NCBI GenBank assembly: GCA_037074765.1
Contig: JBAMDO010000221.1
Span: 30,668-94,667, forward strand
Length of the DNA: 64,000 nt
Source: Mansonella perstans
Lineage: Eukaryota; Nematoda; Chromadorea; Rhabditida; Onchocercidae
Direction: 5' to 3'
This document shows positions 1 to 14,205 of this stretch, in pieces (the first letter of the stretch is position 1; every line of letters begins with the position of its first letter). Both the position numbers and the translations under genes were made by a program. The notes under the pieces were generated by a model, which saw nothing but the letters and a program-made list of their open reading frames with translations, ran no database searches and had not been told where the DNA came from.

Positions 1-159
1 GTGAACTGTGAAATGAAATTTAGATTACGAATGAAAAAGATTAAAATATAATCTAGAATTGATAAATGAAATAATATTAGTAAAAAAAGGAAGGTAAAAC
101 AAAAGATAAAGTTTAATTAAAATCAAAAAATCGTTTCTTAAATTTCAAGATTATATTAG

Positions 160-1229
160 AGGTATGGTAACAGCACTTTGCACATGGGGTGGTTGTCTGT
201 TTGCCAGTTCATCAACCGATAAAACAATTCGTATCTGGGATACGCGTGTCACTGAAGCTGTCAGAGTATTCGATCCACTTACGAAATCTAGAGGTATGTT
301 TTTATATGATGGGATGTAGGCAACAAAACTGTAGCATATCACAGTTCTCCTGAATACCTTTTTCTGTTTTCAAATTTTAAATTGTTTACTAAAACGTAAA
401 TTTCTGTTGTTTTTCAATGACATCTAACTTAGATCTCGCTGCTGCTAATCTTTCTTATTTTCTTTGCTTTAATTGGTTTATTCGATCTTGGTCTGATTAT
501 GCTAAAAATTTTTCTGATTCCTATTTTAGCCAAAAAAACCTTTACATCTATCTTTATAATAAATATAGATAAAATTTTATGTTGTGTTGTGTTATGAAAT
601 GATAAAAATTATTGGTAATTTATTAATTACGTAGCAGCAAGTGCTTTTCACGTGGACGGCAACGGTCGAATTTTGGTACGTGGTGACGGATGCGGTGAAG
701 CGCATGTATATGATACATCATCAACCAAGAAAATTATCACTAAGCGGATTTCCACGCGACCAATTTCTTGCCTTCGTATTGCCAGCTCACAACGGTTTAT
801 GGCTGTTGGTGATGAAAAAAGGTAGTGAAAAAGTTAATTCATAGGAATTTCGTATTTTCTCTTTTCTATCAAATTCCAACTGATTATTCATATTTGTTCA
901 TTAAAATCAGTTTCAGAATCAGTCTATATGATTTACGCGATGTATTTCAAATACCTGAATCATCTTGTGTTTCAAAATGCACCAAAAAATGCATTGTCCT
1001 CAAGTTTGTCTTTTAAAATAGATAAGGGGAGTTATAGATTAAAGTGAAGTATTACATATATACTTTTCTATTCAGAATTGAAGCATAATTCGAAGAGTAT
1101 TCTAATTGACTTGAAGCATGAAAATTTAGATGGCACCCGATGAAACCGTCATTTGCAACGCTAGATAGCGAAAGTGCTTTGAGTTTGTGGCAGTTGGAAC
1201 ACAAAGAATCTTGTACAGTGGACAAGTAA
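160..1229 (+). CDS. WDR47-like WD40-repeat protein, C-terminal exons (5' part outside window)
   Basis: Exons 160-293, 638-821 and 1076-1229 encode the last WD40 blades of a protein most like vertebrate WDR47 (nemitin), a microtubule-associated WD40 protein of neurons. Exon 1 reads GMVTALCTWGGCLFASSSTD and then KTIRIWD. This matches the WDR47 blade with the distinctive TWGG stretch and a D-K-T-IR-WD ending. Exon 2 carries a DGNGRILVRGDG blade ending in HVYD. The last exon ends RWHPMKPSFATLDSESALSL and stops after CTVDK. Exons 1 and 2 join in phase. The third does not join cleanly: the frame of LKHNSKSILIDLKHEN differs by one base from that of RWHP, with the break near 1130. The exon 2 to 3 phase is also uncertain. 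This could be a base-call deletion, a missed micro-exon or real damage. The family call is firm; the C-terminal gene structure is not. Confidence 0.8.
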
Positions 1230-4200
1230 GTTCAAACACCGATCTTCAACTATGCTTGGTGTTTGAGCAGCAGAAGACATCATCGATGCGGATATTCAAA
1301 CATAACAGATAAAAACTCCATGCTTTGAACAGTGAAAAGTTCATCATTATGTACTGTGATTTATTCAACCTGTTTTATGCATGTCGTTATAAAATGAAAT
1401 ATATCATAATTGGCTTTGTTCGCCTATTACATGTGCGGGTGAATTTATCGTATCGAGCTACTTACAATACTCGTAACTGTTTTACATCAGTGAAAAAATA
1501 CACAATAGTAAGATTTCGAGGGGATGCAGTGAACAGGGAAGAAGTCTAAATCACTGAATAAGTTGCGATATATACAAAAAGTATAAAAGAGTTGAGTTAC
1601 TTATAATTAATAAAATAACAGTGAACTTTATCAATTATGTTGCGTATGTTTGGTGCATCCATGAACACAGGTAAGATATGTATTGAAATTCTCAAGATCA
1701 TTCATTCCGTTGCAAGTGCAAAGCATCTTTAATGGTAAATTTTTTTTTTTTTTATTATAGCAACTTGTTTGGACAACGAATTGAATTATGGGAAAGAATG
1801 ACAGGGGCTGGGTTTTGCATTTTCCTCTATTTACTTATGTCGAAAAAAATTTATTTTTTTCTTTCTGTATTAACAAGTTCATCTTTGAACGAACTATTAT
1901 AGACACAAATTAAAAAAAAGGTCTGGTCAAAAGATGATTGTTTTATCTGAATGAATACTAATCACAGTTTAGTCTAAAACTAATCTTCTGATCATCTAGT
2001 CTTCTGGTTTCTAATTTTTTGGCCAGGGACGACTTTGGTTTTTTCAATTTTAATAGAAACAACTTTGACTTTTATTTGTAGCAGGATCACAGAATTCAAA
2101 AATAATAATTTTGCTATTTTGAAAACAAACTTTGATCAAAACTTTTAACGTATTCATTGACCTAATGCATTAGTTAACAAGAAGAAGCCCCGCTGTTTTC
2201 CATTAATATGCCTCCGCCTTGCTGACAATATTTTAATTCTTGAACAGGTTGGGAATCACTGATCTAGTTTATAAGCAAATTCCTAGTTTTTTTTTTCTTT
2301 CGCTTCCCAATTTTATTTTGTGCGACATCCGTGAAGCTACTCCTTCTAAATCCCACTATTGGAAGTCTTTTTATTAGCTTAAAACTAATGATAAATTAGT
2401 TTGAATCTCAATATTTCAAAATTCGAGATGATCTTCACGATAGATAAGCGGCTTTTTTTGTTTATAGAGTTAGAAGAATTCATTCAAATAATTTTTTGAT
2501 GGCAATTGAATATCAAAAATTTTTATCATGTACTGAAATTTAACAACAGAAGTTTTTTCAATTGTTCATAAAAAACTTCAAGCACCTCAGCGGAAATTTT
2601 TCTCCGTGCAATTTTTAAAATGTTAATAATTCCTATCAGTCTTGAGAAATTTAATGCCATAAAATAAGATTTGACAAAGAGTCAGTCACTTCCAGTCAAC
2701 AAACAATATTTTTCAAAAGCTTTTTTATTCAAGAAAATTGCCTAGACTAAAAAGCTTGAGAGAATAGCTTTCAGTCCATGTAATGAATTTTTTCGCAGCT
2801 TACAAATTGTAAAATATTTAATCTGACAGTTAAGAATTGCTTTTTTACCACTTAATTTTATCTTTTTCCATATCTCTTAGGACAGAAGTGCTGCTTGATT
2901 GTAATGCATTTTATTGCCTGAATCCACTGCAAGGAATTATTGTTCTTTAGAAGTAACTTTTTTAACCTTATCTATGCTGTTTGTTGCAATTTTTGTTGCT
3001 AAATCCACTCTTGAGAGGTTGGGTTTTATTTGATTTTCTTCACTATCTTCATTTTACACTCATTGATGCGTTCTCAAATGTTCAAGTCTCAATAAGCCGG
3101 CAGTATTGTCATAATGATCTTTATAGCGTCAAAATGGGATTTTGTTTACTTAATTTTCGTCGAGAAAAAAGTCGAGTTACAGTACCTGTAACTCTATGTA
3201 TTAATAATAACGAAATCGAGAAAACTACTGAGAACGAAGAAGTACCACTGTCTTAATAGTTTTAACTTTCCGGCTGAGTTTTAACTATTTTAACTCTCAC
3301 CTAGTTCCGGTGAGAGAAAACATCCATCCAGTATTCAGGCTATAGATAAAAAACAAAAGAAATTATCAAAAATGGCCAAGGATTTCCATTAAGAAAAGTT
3401 TGGCGTGCTTATTGAATTTTTTCATTAAAGTTGCTGGAATTTACTCGTTTGTTTTATATGGAATGGGATAACTGACTTTTATTAAAAGGTAAGAATTTTA
3501 AGCCTAAGAATTCACAAATCCAAAAGTTGAAAGTTATTACTATATCCTCTAATCCATCCTTTCATGAAAATCAACATAGAAACTCAAGCGCTAAGCAGAA
3601 CTATTTTGATATTTTTCTTGTCACTCCAAAAATTTTCACTATGAATCTATAATTTGGTTCCAATAGAAGGAGCCGGTTGTTCCATTCAATTTTTGCTAAT
3701 TTAAGCAATGAATTAAGCTTTTTTACTTTCATTCCTGTCTTTATCTGTCATCAAAGTATCACTGTGAATTTAAATTGGCTCTTCAGCCTTTAATAGAAAA
3801 TTTCAAAATGTAAGAAGCCTTATTATTTCATCATCTTTTTGGGCTTACATTTAATGTAATCTAATATTTAATAGTTCCTTTTTTTAACAGTTCAATACTT
3901 AGTTTAAATAAATTTTGATCCTATTACAATGGAAAGGTAATCAAGCAATAAATTTGAGATTTAAAGCATAAATCAAGTGTTATCCTCTAACTAAAACTCA
4001 AAAGATTAGAATCTTTGATCGAGTAATGATGACATCATTGCTGTACCATGCTAAGTTGCGATATAAGATAAAAATAATTCGATAAAACTAGTAAAATCTC
4101 CAATGTTTTTATTTTCGTCCGATAATATTCGGCAATAACATGAAGAAAATTACCGAACTACGGAAATTTGGAAAAATTAAATCTGCGAGAAACTGGTGCT

Positions 4201-7200
4201 TGATCAATTCTATTATTTCCGAAAAAGTCAAATATCAATTCATTTTGTGGAAGCTAACAATTCACATGTAACTTTGTAATATTCTTCTCTGTAATGTGTA
4301 AGAAATAGGAATAGCATAAAAAGTTAATTTAAAGTGGTAGTTACTGAGTAAATTGATTAGGTTTATTCTCAATTTTCGTATTTTTGCATAATTCAATGAA
4401 ATTGATAAAGCATCAGTTCTTCACAGATTTAAAAACATAAATTTTAAGTAAATCAAATTAATCAAGCTATTTACTGCCCCATTTCGAGTTCTTCATTTAA
4501 TATGTTTCATATTCAACTTGAATGGATGAACTTTTTCAAATAGATGAAATCTTTGTCCCAGAATTTTACTCAAGAATTCGATTTAAATATTTTTTTGGCA
4601 CAAAAAAAAGTATCGCAGATTCACTACTTTTTTTTGTCTTACAGTTCACTTGAAGTCTTCTTTGCTAAGAGCGTTCCAATAAATTCAGTTCAGATATTAC
4701 ATTTAAAAAATACGATTCCCCATTTTTGCAATCCGAAAAGCGTTTTTGTCTGAATTTTGTATAACATTTAGTGGCATTATCCGAGCATAAGATCAGTAAA
4801 AAACCAATAAAGCAGTGCTGTTCACGCAACATGAACGATATTTCGCTATTCTATTACTAGAAATGTCTATACTAAAAATGATATACAAATTTGTGCATGC
4901 TTGAGCACCTATCCAAATTACTCAATATCTCGGAAAATTATTATTACTACGCTAGATTATAGTCCTTACTTAAATATGCGTTCAATAAGCTGTTTTGCTT
5001 TTAAATATACATAAATTTAAATGTCTTCACATTACTTATCACTTCAACAAGGTGTAAAGGACAACAGAATATCTGTCACAAACATGTAAGGCATGATAAG
5101 TATGATTAGCTAAACCTCAAGGCGATTTTTAATAACTTGTCACTGGATAAACCTCTTATCTTTCTATTACAGCAATGACATACTCAAAGAACCATCCGCT
5201 TCCTACTTTTTAACACATACCGTCGGGAAGCGATGAGTAACTTCCTTCTCGCAACTCAATTCGTGTTAGGCATGAATGAGGTTACTGGTCGAAAGTCACC
5301 ACTACCAGCTACTTTCTCACTCATGTTTTTATCCTTCAACTAAATAAACTACTGAGGATTAAAACTAATTAAATATCAACTTTCCGCGTTGCTTGCTCCT
5401 TTCCAACTGCTACCTCGTTACACATCAATGTTATGCTCAAGTTAGTTTCCATTGAAGTAATGAGACACACCCACAACGACGTCCTGATAGGTCTCCCTAA
5501 GTTGTTTTTTATCATTTCATCCACCGTTAGCATCTAAACTTTGTACCGTCAGCTGCAGTAGTTTGAAAGCCACTTGATATTTCTGGAACAGTATGAAAAG
5601 AGCTAAAAGCCTACAAATAATCAAAATAGGACTGTTTGTAGGTTTTAATGTTCTTTCATCATGTCGCGAATTTATTGACACAACTCAACAAACAAAAATG
5701 AAATGAGCTTTTTTTCATCTTACTTCCCATTGCTTCGTTGAAAATTGACTTCAAAACAAAAATTTTAAACAAATATCTCACCTTATACATTAATAGAAAA
5801 GTTATTTGTGTTGTATATATTCAGTGATGTGAACTTTTTTTAATCCATTAACTCTTTCGAATTTTGTTTTGAAGATTGAAATGGAGGATATTATGATAGA
5901 TAATATCCTACCATAAAAGTGTTGAAATAGGAAATATCTTCAGATAGAATGAAAAGATGTACCAATTTATTGATCTTTAGTGTCGCTAAAAGCTTCCTTA
6001 AACCGTTGAAAGACGGCTTAGTCTTTCTTTGGGAATTTATTCCAATTCCTTTCTCTGTTCAAATATCAATTTGTCGAGACCAATCCTTAGATTACATTTG
6101 TTGCTTGATATGTATAATTATTTTCACAAATAATGCGAATCGTTATTATTTTTTGCTTATAAGAATGAAATTAATGTTTTTCCCAAAAATCCTTTATTTT
6201 TCTTGCATTTCATAATCAGTATTTGATTAGCTTATCATCGTATAAAGGAATTCTATTGCTTGTCTTTCTAACTGTCTCCACGGACTTTTAGTTGTCAATA
6301 CTTTTTAGCTTCATCGCAATTTCACAGTATCCCCGCATTGCTCTCATCCACTTACCAATGTAACATATTGCGCTACGAAATGTTGAAGATTATCCGCTCA
6401 GAAACAGTTTATGTAAAAGTTGTGAAATACGGTAAAACTATTTCAGCTCTTTTCATGGGACAAAACTGAAATGTCTTGGAAGAAATTTTTAAATACAGAC
6501 GATAAATTTGAACCGATGTGATTTCCTTCTGCTTTTCCCATCGTTTTTTCCTGTGTTTCATCTCAATCAATAATGTATTGTTGCCAAAACCACTTTAATT
6601 ATATGAAAGCATGCCTAAGTAATATTACTCACTTTAACCTTTTTCTATTAACTCTCCGAGAACAACCTTAGATAAAAGTGGCAAATTAAATCACTAGAAA
6701 ATCCTTAATAATCGCTGAATTGACTTCGAGAATCCTCGTAGATGCTTAGCGTTTGCGTACTGTGTATTTTCAAATACAATATGTCATTAATATCAATCAT
6801 AAGCACTAATCAGTTAGACTCATCTGATAAATAGATCGCTAAAAATCATTTAGTGAGGCCTTTCACATACTTAAACATGGACTGATTGTTAAGCGCTTAA
6901 GAAATTGCTTTGTTTACATGCATTAAAAAAACTATTGATAAATAGTATACTAATAGGAATTATTCTTGAAATATTTCCTCGTCACTTTAACGAATCGCTT
7001 TTCGGAGTGTCTTTTTATACCTACTATAACCTGCTTTTCGTCTCTTCCTCATATTTCCTATCGTACAAACCTGAGAAGTCTTTAGTTAAGAAAACAGTGC
7101 ATGCTACTGAGAACAGTAATAGTTTTGCAAACTCTTTTTACTTTTTACAATTTGTTAGTATAAAATTTACTCGCAAAAAGTTTTCTCAACACTTTCAATT

Positions 7201-10200
7201 GCGCGACCAATAGTTTCCACATCAGATGTCCTTAACGAAGAGCAATAGGACTTGACGTACTTTGAATTTATTTGTAACAAAAATGTTTGTAACAGAATTT
7301 ATTTGTAACAATTCAGTCGTTTAATCGTTACTGAAGCAGAATACTTGCTGTACTACCTAAATATGATAAACTTATTTTTATGCTATTTTTTATTCGAACT
7401 TGATCTACTATTTATGTCGTAAATAAGATGATAAAAATGTAATCAACAATGCTGTTTGAGATAATGACGTTTACCAATTAATAAAGCGAAATTTCCGAAA
7501 ATTTTCAAACACTGCTGATATTAGCATTATTCAAGTTTCAGAAATATTATGCTTTTTTAAACTCTGTGATATTCGAGGATGACCAATGACCAAACTGTAT
7601 TGTTTCTCTCCGTATCCGTCTTTTCACCCATTTTTAGAAAGCTTATCACACATTCTAAGTTCTCCATGCTCAAGCTATTTCTTGGTCTAACTAAAAAAAA
7701 AAAAAATACTAAATAAAAATACTAAATTTCTTCTGTTTGCTTAATTGAGCCAAATTTTAAGGTCGAGAAGGATGTGCTTACCAAATCACAGGGTTAAGTG
7801 GTCACAGGGTCATTAGAGCCCGCAAAAAATCTTCAAAAGGTGCAAGGATGACAGTCCTTTGAAAGTGATGTTTAAATAACAAGCCACTCAAAGGCGTTAT
7901 CTTTGTGCCACACATCATTAAGCTTTCCAAATCCAAATTCCAATTTAAAAAATTTGTAGAGAGACGATGAATTTTTGTAGCCAATGCATTGAGAGGAAAA
8001 AATTGGAATGCTGAGTTTTCCCCTAAATGAAAAATTATCAGTTTGTCAGTCATGAAAAGAAAATCCATACGTATAAGTAATTTCGGACAAAATCAGCAAT
8101 TTAAAATAATTTTCGCATTCTGTATATTCTATCCTATAGCTTTATTTACTTGCTGTATTTCAAACTTACAAACTACAGATTCAGTGAATTGATGAAAGGT
8201 CGCAGGAAAGTGCACTTCATATGCTTCTTTTTTCTAAATAATTAATGTTGAGAGCCTTTAATTGGCAATTTACTGTTTTCTCGATAACGTTCAACACGAA
8301 CTAATGTATGCTGACTTAAGATCCTAAGCTTCCTGAATGTTCAAGATGTGATGTTGAGCAGAGATAAAGTTTGAATAGGAAGTGCAGAAATTCCGGAAAA
8401 GCTGCATGACTTTTTTAAAGAAATGTTTTTTGTTGAATATTTCTGTTATCAATATTCACTGGGATAGTGTTCACTTTGACTATAAGAAAGATAGCCATTA
8501 TACAACACATATGTCATTAAAATATATCATTTAAACAAAAAAAAAAAATGTTCCATCCATTAGTGAATTCTGAAATTGACCTACATATTGGAATCGGTTA
8601 AAATAAAAAATGGCTCTTATTCTTAGTGAATTATTCAGAAAACCTTATGAAAAAAAATCTTATGAATTGTTACTTATATTTGAGATTACATTCACTCTTC
8701 TGAAAAACACAATATGACTTGTAATTTATCGAAAACAAATTGAATTTTTTCGGTAATGATAGGAAAAATGTAAAAGATTTTATTGAAAAGTTACCGTAGG
8801 AACAGCGATTGATTTCTAGATATGAGTGAGACAAAAATTTGCTGGTCGACATTCTATCACTCGATATTTCATTTCTTCCACCCGCCTATTATCCAGAAAA
8901 ACAGAAAGTTATAGATTAAATTAATGATGAATGTAAAAGTAATAATATTTGATGAATAAAATTTTTACTCTCATTTTATTACAATCGTTCCTCTCTTTAA
9001 GGGCATTTGTGCTTTTGTGAAATACCAAAAAAATTAAAGACAAGAGAATTTGAGTCTTTATTCTATTTCACATATGTCTCAGCAAACTCACATGACAACA
9101 CTTACATAGCTCAGTATAAATGATGAAGGTAAATATAGTAGTTCAATTATGATAGTCATTTTCAGCAAATTTGCATTAATTTCTGTAAGGATAGCTTATT
9201 TCCGCGATGTATTTTATGTCATTTTCCCCTATGAGAGTTTTTTTTAAATTGTCTTAGAGAAAAAAGAAGAAAGGATGAAACTAGGCGATAAATAAAAAGT
9301 AGGATGAAATATATAAGTTCAAGAATACCATCAATACTATTATTCATCTTACTTCTTCAGCTAGTTTCATTTCTTTTATTTCCTTTTTACTTTGTTGAAT
9401 TTTGTTCAAAAAAGAATATAAATAGATGGATAGATAAATAGATAGTACTGCTGAAAGAAAATTAAAAAAAAAAAAAAACTCCTTATTAGAGATACTAGTA
9501 CTGAGATAATAAGTGGATAAACTGGTCATAGCAGAAGTGATACAGCAGGATTTTAGATGGAAGGAAGTTGGAGAATCGAATGCGCCCAGAATATGTCCAA
9601 ACTCGTTAATACTTCTCTTAATTAGAACGATTAATAGCTGATAATATACCACAGTATCATTAATGATGCATCAACCACCTCAACCTTTTTGCTTTGTGAT
9701 TTATCGTTTTATATTGTCACTTGTTTATTTCATTGCAGAAGATGTCAAAGGTATGTTTCAAAAAAAAGATTTCGACAATTTTACAAAACTGTTCAGTTAT
9801 TAATAGAACTTGAATAAAAAAGGACAGGAATAAATGAAGCAGTCGCTATATATAATAAGTGCTATTGATCACAACACCAATCTTAGAACACTCTCTTTCT
9901 ATTTTTGTTTTTTTGCATTTTATGATTAAATTCTTTGTTCTTTTTATCATTCTAATGATCTTAGTAATCATATTTCTTGCACAGAAAACCAGATAGCCAG
10001 TACGATGCAATTTATTGGTATATCATTTGATAATATCATCATGCATTTCATGTAAGGAAATATCCTGCATGGAATCTGCTCCACTCAAAGTGATGCAAAT
10101 TTTTCATATAATAGTACTGATTTATTAAAGTATTCTGTGGTTAACATTTAGGTTACCACTGGAATATCATCTTCTAAGAAAACAAACATTTCAATTTTGA

Positions 10201-10856
10201 TTGCAGCGATTCTCTCTTGAGAATGTGAGAATCACCGAAAATGTCATATAACATGCTCGTAAAACACGTAGTTTTTACCCTATTATGGTTCCAGTCGCTG
10301 TAAACTAGAACGTAGAAGATGCATGGATTGAACCATACATGGACAGTGCGGTATATGGACATGAATCACATATTTCCATATCATTTATTCTTAATCTCAC
10401 TTGTCTGTAATATTTGCATTCATGTAAATAGCAAAATGATAGCTTACTTAAAATAAAATTAATATATTTTACTTAAACTTCAATTTTAAAAGCATTCCAT
10501 CTTGAAACAGAAATTTACTAACAAATTCTGTAAAGTTTCAAATAAAAATTTTTAAATGGGAATTTCCGGCACTTTTGATAAAAAAATTATTTTCATGAAT
10601 TTTTTTATGGATTTTGTTTTTGATATCGCCGACTCTAGGATGAACCCCACCATAGCAAAACTGTACACATATGAGTGTAAAAATCACCTGCTTAGTAGGC
10701 TCAAAAGTATATTATCAATTCAATTTGTATTCTTAAAATGCCGGACCAAAACCTTAATGAGAAATATGTGTGTTGATGCAACGCGCATTTTGAATAGAAA
10801 TACTTTAGAATATGGTTTCCTGTCCTTTTAGTCTTTAGGTAGCAGTTTTCCGCAAA
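1230..10856. other. 9.6 kb with no recognisable gene
   Basis: The stretch is AT-rich with homopolymer runs. Open frames are short, on both strands, and have noise-like composition (Phe/Ser/Lys/Asn/Ile-rich). A less AT-rich patch at about 5160-5340 begins after a good 3' splice-like site (TTCTATTACAG) and is open in two plus frames for 40-50 codons, but it matches nothing I know. A minus-strand frame at 7802-8068 (88 codons) has no recognisable domain. A minus-strand frame at 10174-10362 contains an NPxxF-like hydrophobic segment (see findings). The region may be intergenic DNA plus 3' UTR of the WD40 gene. Confidence 0.6.
10831..10845 (+). promoter_or_regulatory. Putative 3' splice or spliced-leader acceptor before the GPCR start
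   Basis: A T-rich tract ends in TTTAGGTAGCAG, with the AG at 10844-10845, eleven bases before the GPCR start codon at 10857. In nematodes such a site directly upstream of the initiator ATG is the usual acceptor for spliced-leader trans-splicing. It could instead close an intron within the 5' UTR. The sequence shows only the acceptor; the trans-splicing role is inferred. Confidence 0.4.
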
Positions 10857-13800
10857 ATGTATAATAATAATACTTGCCTGGACATGAATACAGAATTATG
10901 GCTGAATAGACGCGATTGGAGCACTCAGTTATCTACCATATTCATCTTCATGTTTTTTTATGCAGCAATTATCATCATCGGTGTCGTGGGCAACCTGTGT
11001 GTCATATTGGCCATATCCAGGACCAGGTATCGCTTCATTCTCCCATATCTCCAACACTATGAATGTAAAATATTTGATCTTAACAAGGAAGTGATTATAT
11101 ATGACGCCAGCTACAAAAGCAATACCTGTAGAAACATAGCCTTGCAACAACATTTGATAGTAGGGTGAAAGATTTTCGAAATTTACTGATCTCGAATGAT
11201 ATTAGTATATTTTATCAATAAATTAATCAGACCTCATTTATGTAACGTTTCAGGACGCTTCAAACAGTACCGAATATATTCATTTTTTCATTGAGCTCTT
11301 CAGATCTTGTCGTATGCTTCACTTCAGCGACAATAACACCGATCGCGGCATTCAAAAAGGAATGGATTTTTGGTGCCGTATTATGCTCGATAGCACCTTT
11401 TATTGCTGTTAGTTCTTTTTTTCAAAGGAAATTGTGATTTCTTGCGATCATATCTTTACTCATGATGAATTTATATCACTTGGAATTTTGATTCAAAATA
11501 TTATCAGAATGGAGGAAAGGTCGAATAGAGAGAACAGCTAATGCTGCTCAATAGAAATGGAACTGTAATAGTACTATAATATAAGGAATCATAGCACGCT
11601 TTAAAATGAAATAAAGTTAAATGAGAAAGTAGACCAAATTCGAATGAAATTTAAATTGGACATTTATGTAAAGTTTCTTTCACTTTATAGATTTTCATAC
11701 ATTTTTCATTTTCTCGAAGAATTGTCCCACCACTTATTCAAGACATTATTTTCGATATGCAACTTACGAACACTCTTTTCTTGACAAGTTTCATTTTACT
11801 AATAGGAATAAATTTGAAATACCAATGTTTGAATGTTCATTACGGCTTATTCGTTGCGTCAGAAGTTTAATATACTTTTTCGATCTTTTAAAAACTCTTT
11901 CGTAAATTTGTTGAAATACAAATATGAATATCTAATATTCTTCTCATGGAATTTGGAAAAGCTATTTCGAAGTGAAAATGGATGAATTTTTAGGGTACTT
12001 CACTGTGTTTTTCAACGTTTACTCTCTCAGCAATCTCAGTGGATCGTTTTTTGCTCATTTGTTTTCCAACCAGAAAAGCTTTATCTAGGCTTCAGGCATT
12101 AATCGTAATTGTGGTGAGTTGGATGCTATAAATTTTTTCTTCAATGTTTGAGCAAATTGAATTGCTGGCTTACAGCTTGCTAACAAATGCCTTGAAGGAA
12201 GTTTTGAGAGACATACGAAAAAACAAATGTTGGGAAATTATTTGCTTCCTAAAGTTGTCCAATCAATAAGTGTTGTGTATCAACAAATTAAAGTTTATTC
12301 AAATTACTGAATGTTTTATTAACATATTTCAGACTGAAAGTTTGAATAAACAAAAGTTTTCGAAATAAGTCAGTCTACTACTTGACTATCCGTCTGCTTT
12401 CAGCACAAATCGCTGCCATAAATTCCATAATTTTCGCATTAAAGTTCATGAAGTTCCCAATCGTCTTTATCACGACACAAATTACAATAGAGATCTTTTT
12501 CATTTCTTTAAAAATCATTTCTAAATTCTATGCTTCTAAAAAACTCCATGTTAAGGTACAACAATGAATATACAAGAAATATGCTACATCGGCATATTTC
12601 GCTCAGATTCATACCAAGTAGGTAAGTAAAATTTGCAGGTAATATGCATATTCTCTACTACATTATCAGCACCAGTAATATTCAAACAAAAACTTAAAAG
12701 ATTCGGCAATTATTGTGGCCTATTCTGCACTGAAGAATGGGGTATTGATCAAAGCGGTAGACGAGTTTATGGATCCATAATGTTGAGCGTACAATTCATT
12801 GTACCTCTGATGATCATCACTTTCTGTTACACCGCTATCTCCTTCAAATTAGGCAAGGTGATGCTGTAATTCAATGTTTTAATCCAAACTAACCTTCCTG
12901 CATTGATTGCGATTTAAATAAAATGAAGCACATCTGCGCATATTTCACTTGATAAGATATACTGTGCTATAGCGTTGAGCCTTGCCTGCATTTTGTAATT
13001 GCTTACCAAATTATGTTACCATGTTGTGGTGGTCTTTTTCACTGTTTCAACAGGAGATAACTGCAAAAAGTATGCAATTATATGTTTGCATAAAAATAGA
13101 TTCAATTAATTGTATTTTAGATGGAAGGCTTGTACATAGTATTCATTGATTGTTGATAGCTACGAATGAAATATAAGTTGAAAAGGGTGTAAAATATACT
13201 ATGAAAGTAAATGAAATATTGCAGGGCGTATTACAAAGCAATCGGAGACAACATATTGATTGGCGACTTGAAATGACCGATCAGGTTGTTTATTTTTCCT
13301 TTCTTTTTCAGGGAAGGCATTTCAGAATGAAGTTTTGGTAGGAAAACATTCAGTTTTTTGTTTGAAATACCATTGTTGTTTATATTATTTATGCATATGA
13401 TAATTTAAATTTATCTTCTAAATGAATCAGAACATTTTTAAACGGAACAATTGAACTTAGTCCACATATTTTTTTTTAATAAATGAATGTTTCATTAGAG
13501 ACATTGGGGCATGTTTAGCAGTGTAAGTGTAAAAAGAAAGAGCAGCTTTACTGTTCTTTGTATAAGTTTAGAAACGTAAAAAAAAGGCTTAGCTGCTATC
13601 TTATTTCTTGTTGCTTATTAAGATTTAGAAAGTCTACAGCACAAACTTAACCAAAGGCTATAGAGCCAACAGCGAGTGTCACTTCACAGCATTTTAAGCA
13701 GCGGGCAGCTATAAAACGCCGACAACGCATGAATCGTATGCTAATAGGAATGGTGGTTGCATTTTCTGCAAGTTGGTTCTTCAGCGTATTATTCAACGTT

Positions 13801-14205
13801 CTCAGGGATTACGATTGTTTACCGGAATGGTGTCAAGATCAGGAATACTTTTTCGGGATTGCAACGCACTGCATCGCTATGTCCTCAACTGTCAGTGTTT
13901 TTCTATTGGTGTTACAGAAGAGAAAATTTCTTTTAAACGGATAAAATCTTATTGATTAAATATGAACCGGATATTGAATTATAGAAATATGTTAGATATT
14001 TTGGACTTCTTTTTTCTTGAATTGCTGAAGTTCTGGACTACTTTTGCAAGTTTCCAAAAATGTTTGAACTTTATAGGTATGGAATCCATTGCTTTATGCA
14101 GCTCTAAATTTGAAACTACGTGCTGCTTTCCTGCGGCTATTACCTGAATGTGTAAGGCAACGAAAAAAGCAGGAAAGTGCTGCTCATAACTGTAGGCCAC
14201 TGTAA
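10857..14205 (+). CDS. Neuropeptide receptor-like class A GPCR (NPY/RFamide-like group)
   Basis: Seven in-phase exons, 10857-11026, 11254-11407, 11994-12113, 12639-12857, 13225-13284, 13690-13890 and 14077-14205, give 350 residues. TM1 has the GN motif (N46), TM2 has SLSSSDL (D74), and W94 sits in the WIFG motif before C101 of TM3. The DRY position reads DRF (125-127). Extracellular loop 2 has two cysteines in YCGLFC (174, 178). TM5 ends QFIVPLMIITFCYT, TM7 has NPLLY (311-315), and helix 8 carries C333, a possible palmitoylation site. The pattern, including the basic KQRAAIKRRQRMNRML entry to TM6, is that of nematode NPR-type peptide receptors, which couple peptide binding to G proteins at the neuronal surface. 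TM6 lacks the usual proline: CWxP reads SWFF at 269-272. The ligand cannot be told from sequence. The start is the only ATG before TM1 and leaves a short N-terminus with one N-glycosylation site (NNT). Confidence 0.93.

Noticed and set aside
9344..9652. 102-codon minus-strand frame
   Set aside because: Contains a poly-Phe run from a homopolymer and a repeated IYLSIYL from simple sequence; no family resemblance.
10929..11153. 74-codon minus-strand frame over the GPCR first exon
   Set aside because: Shadow of TM1 coding sequence on the other strand.
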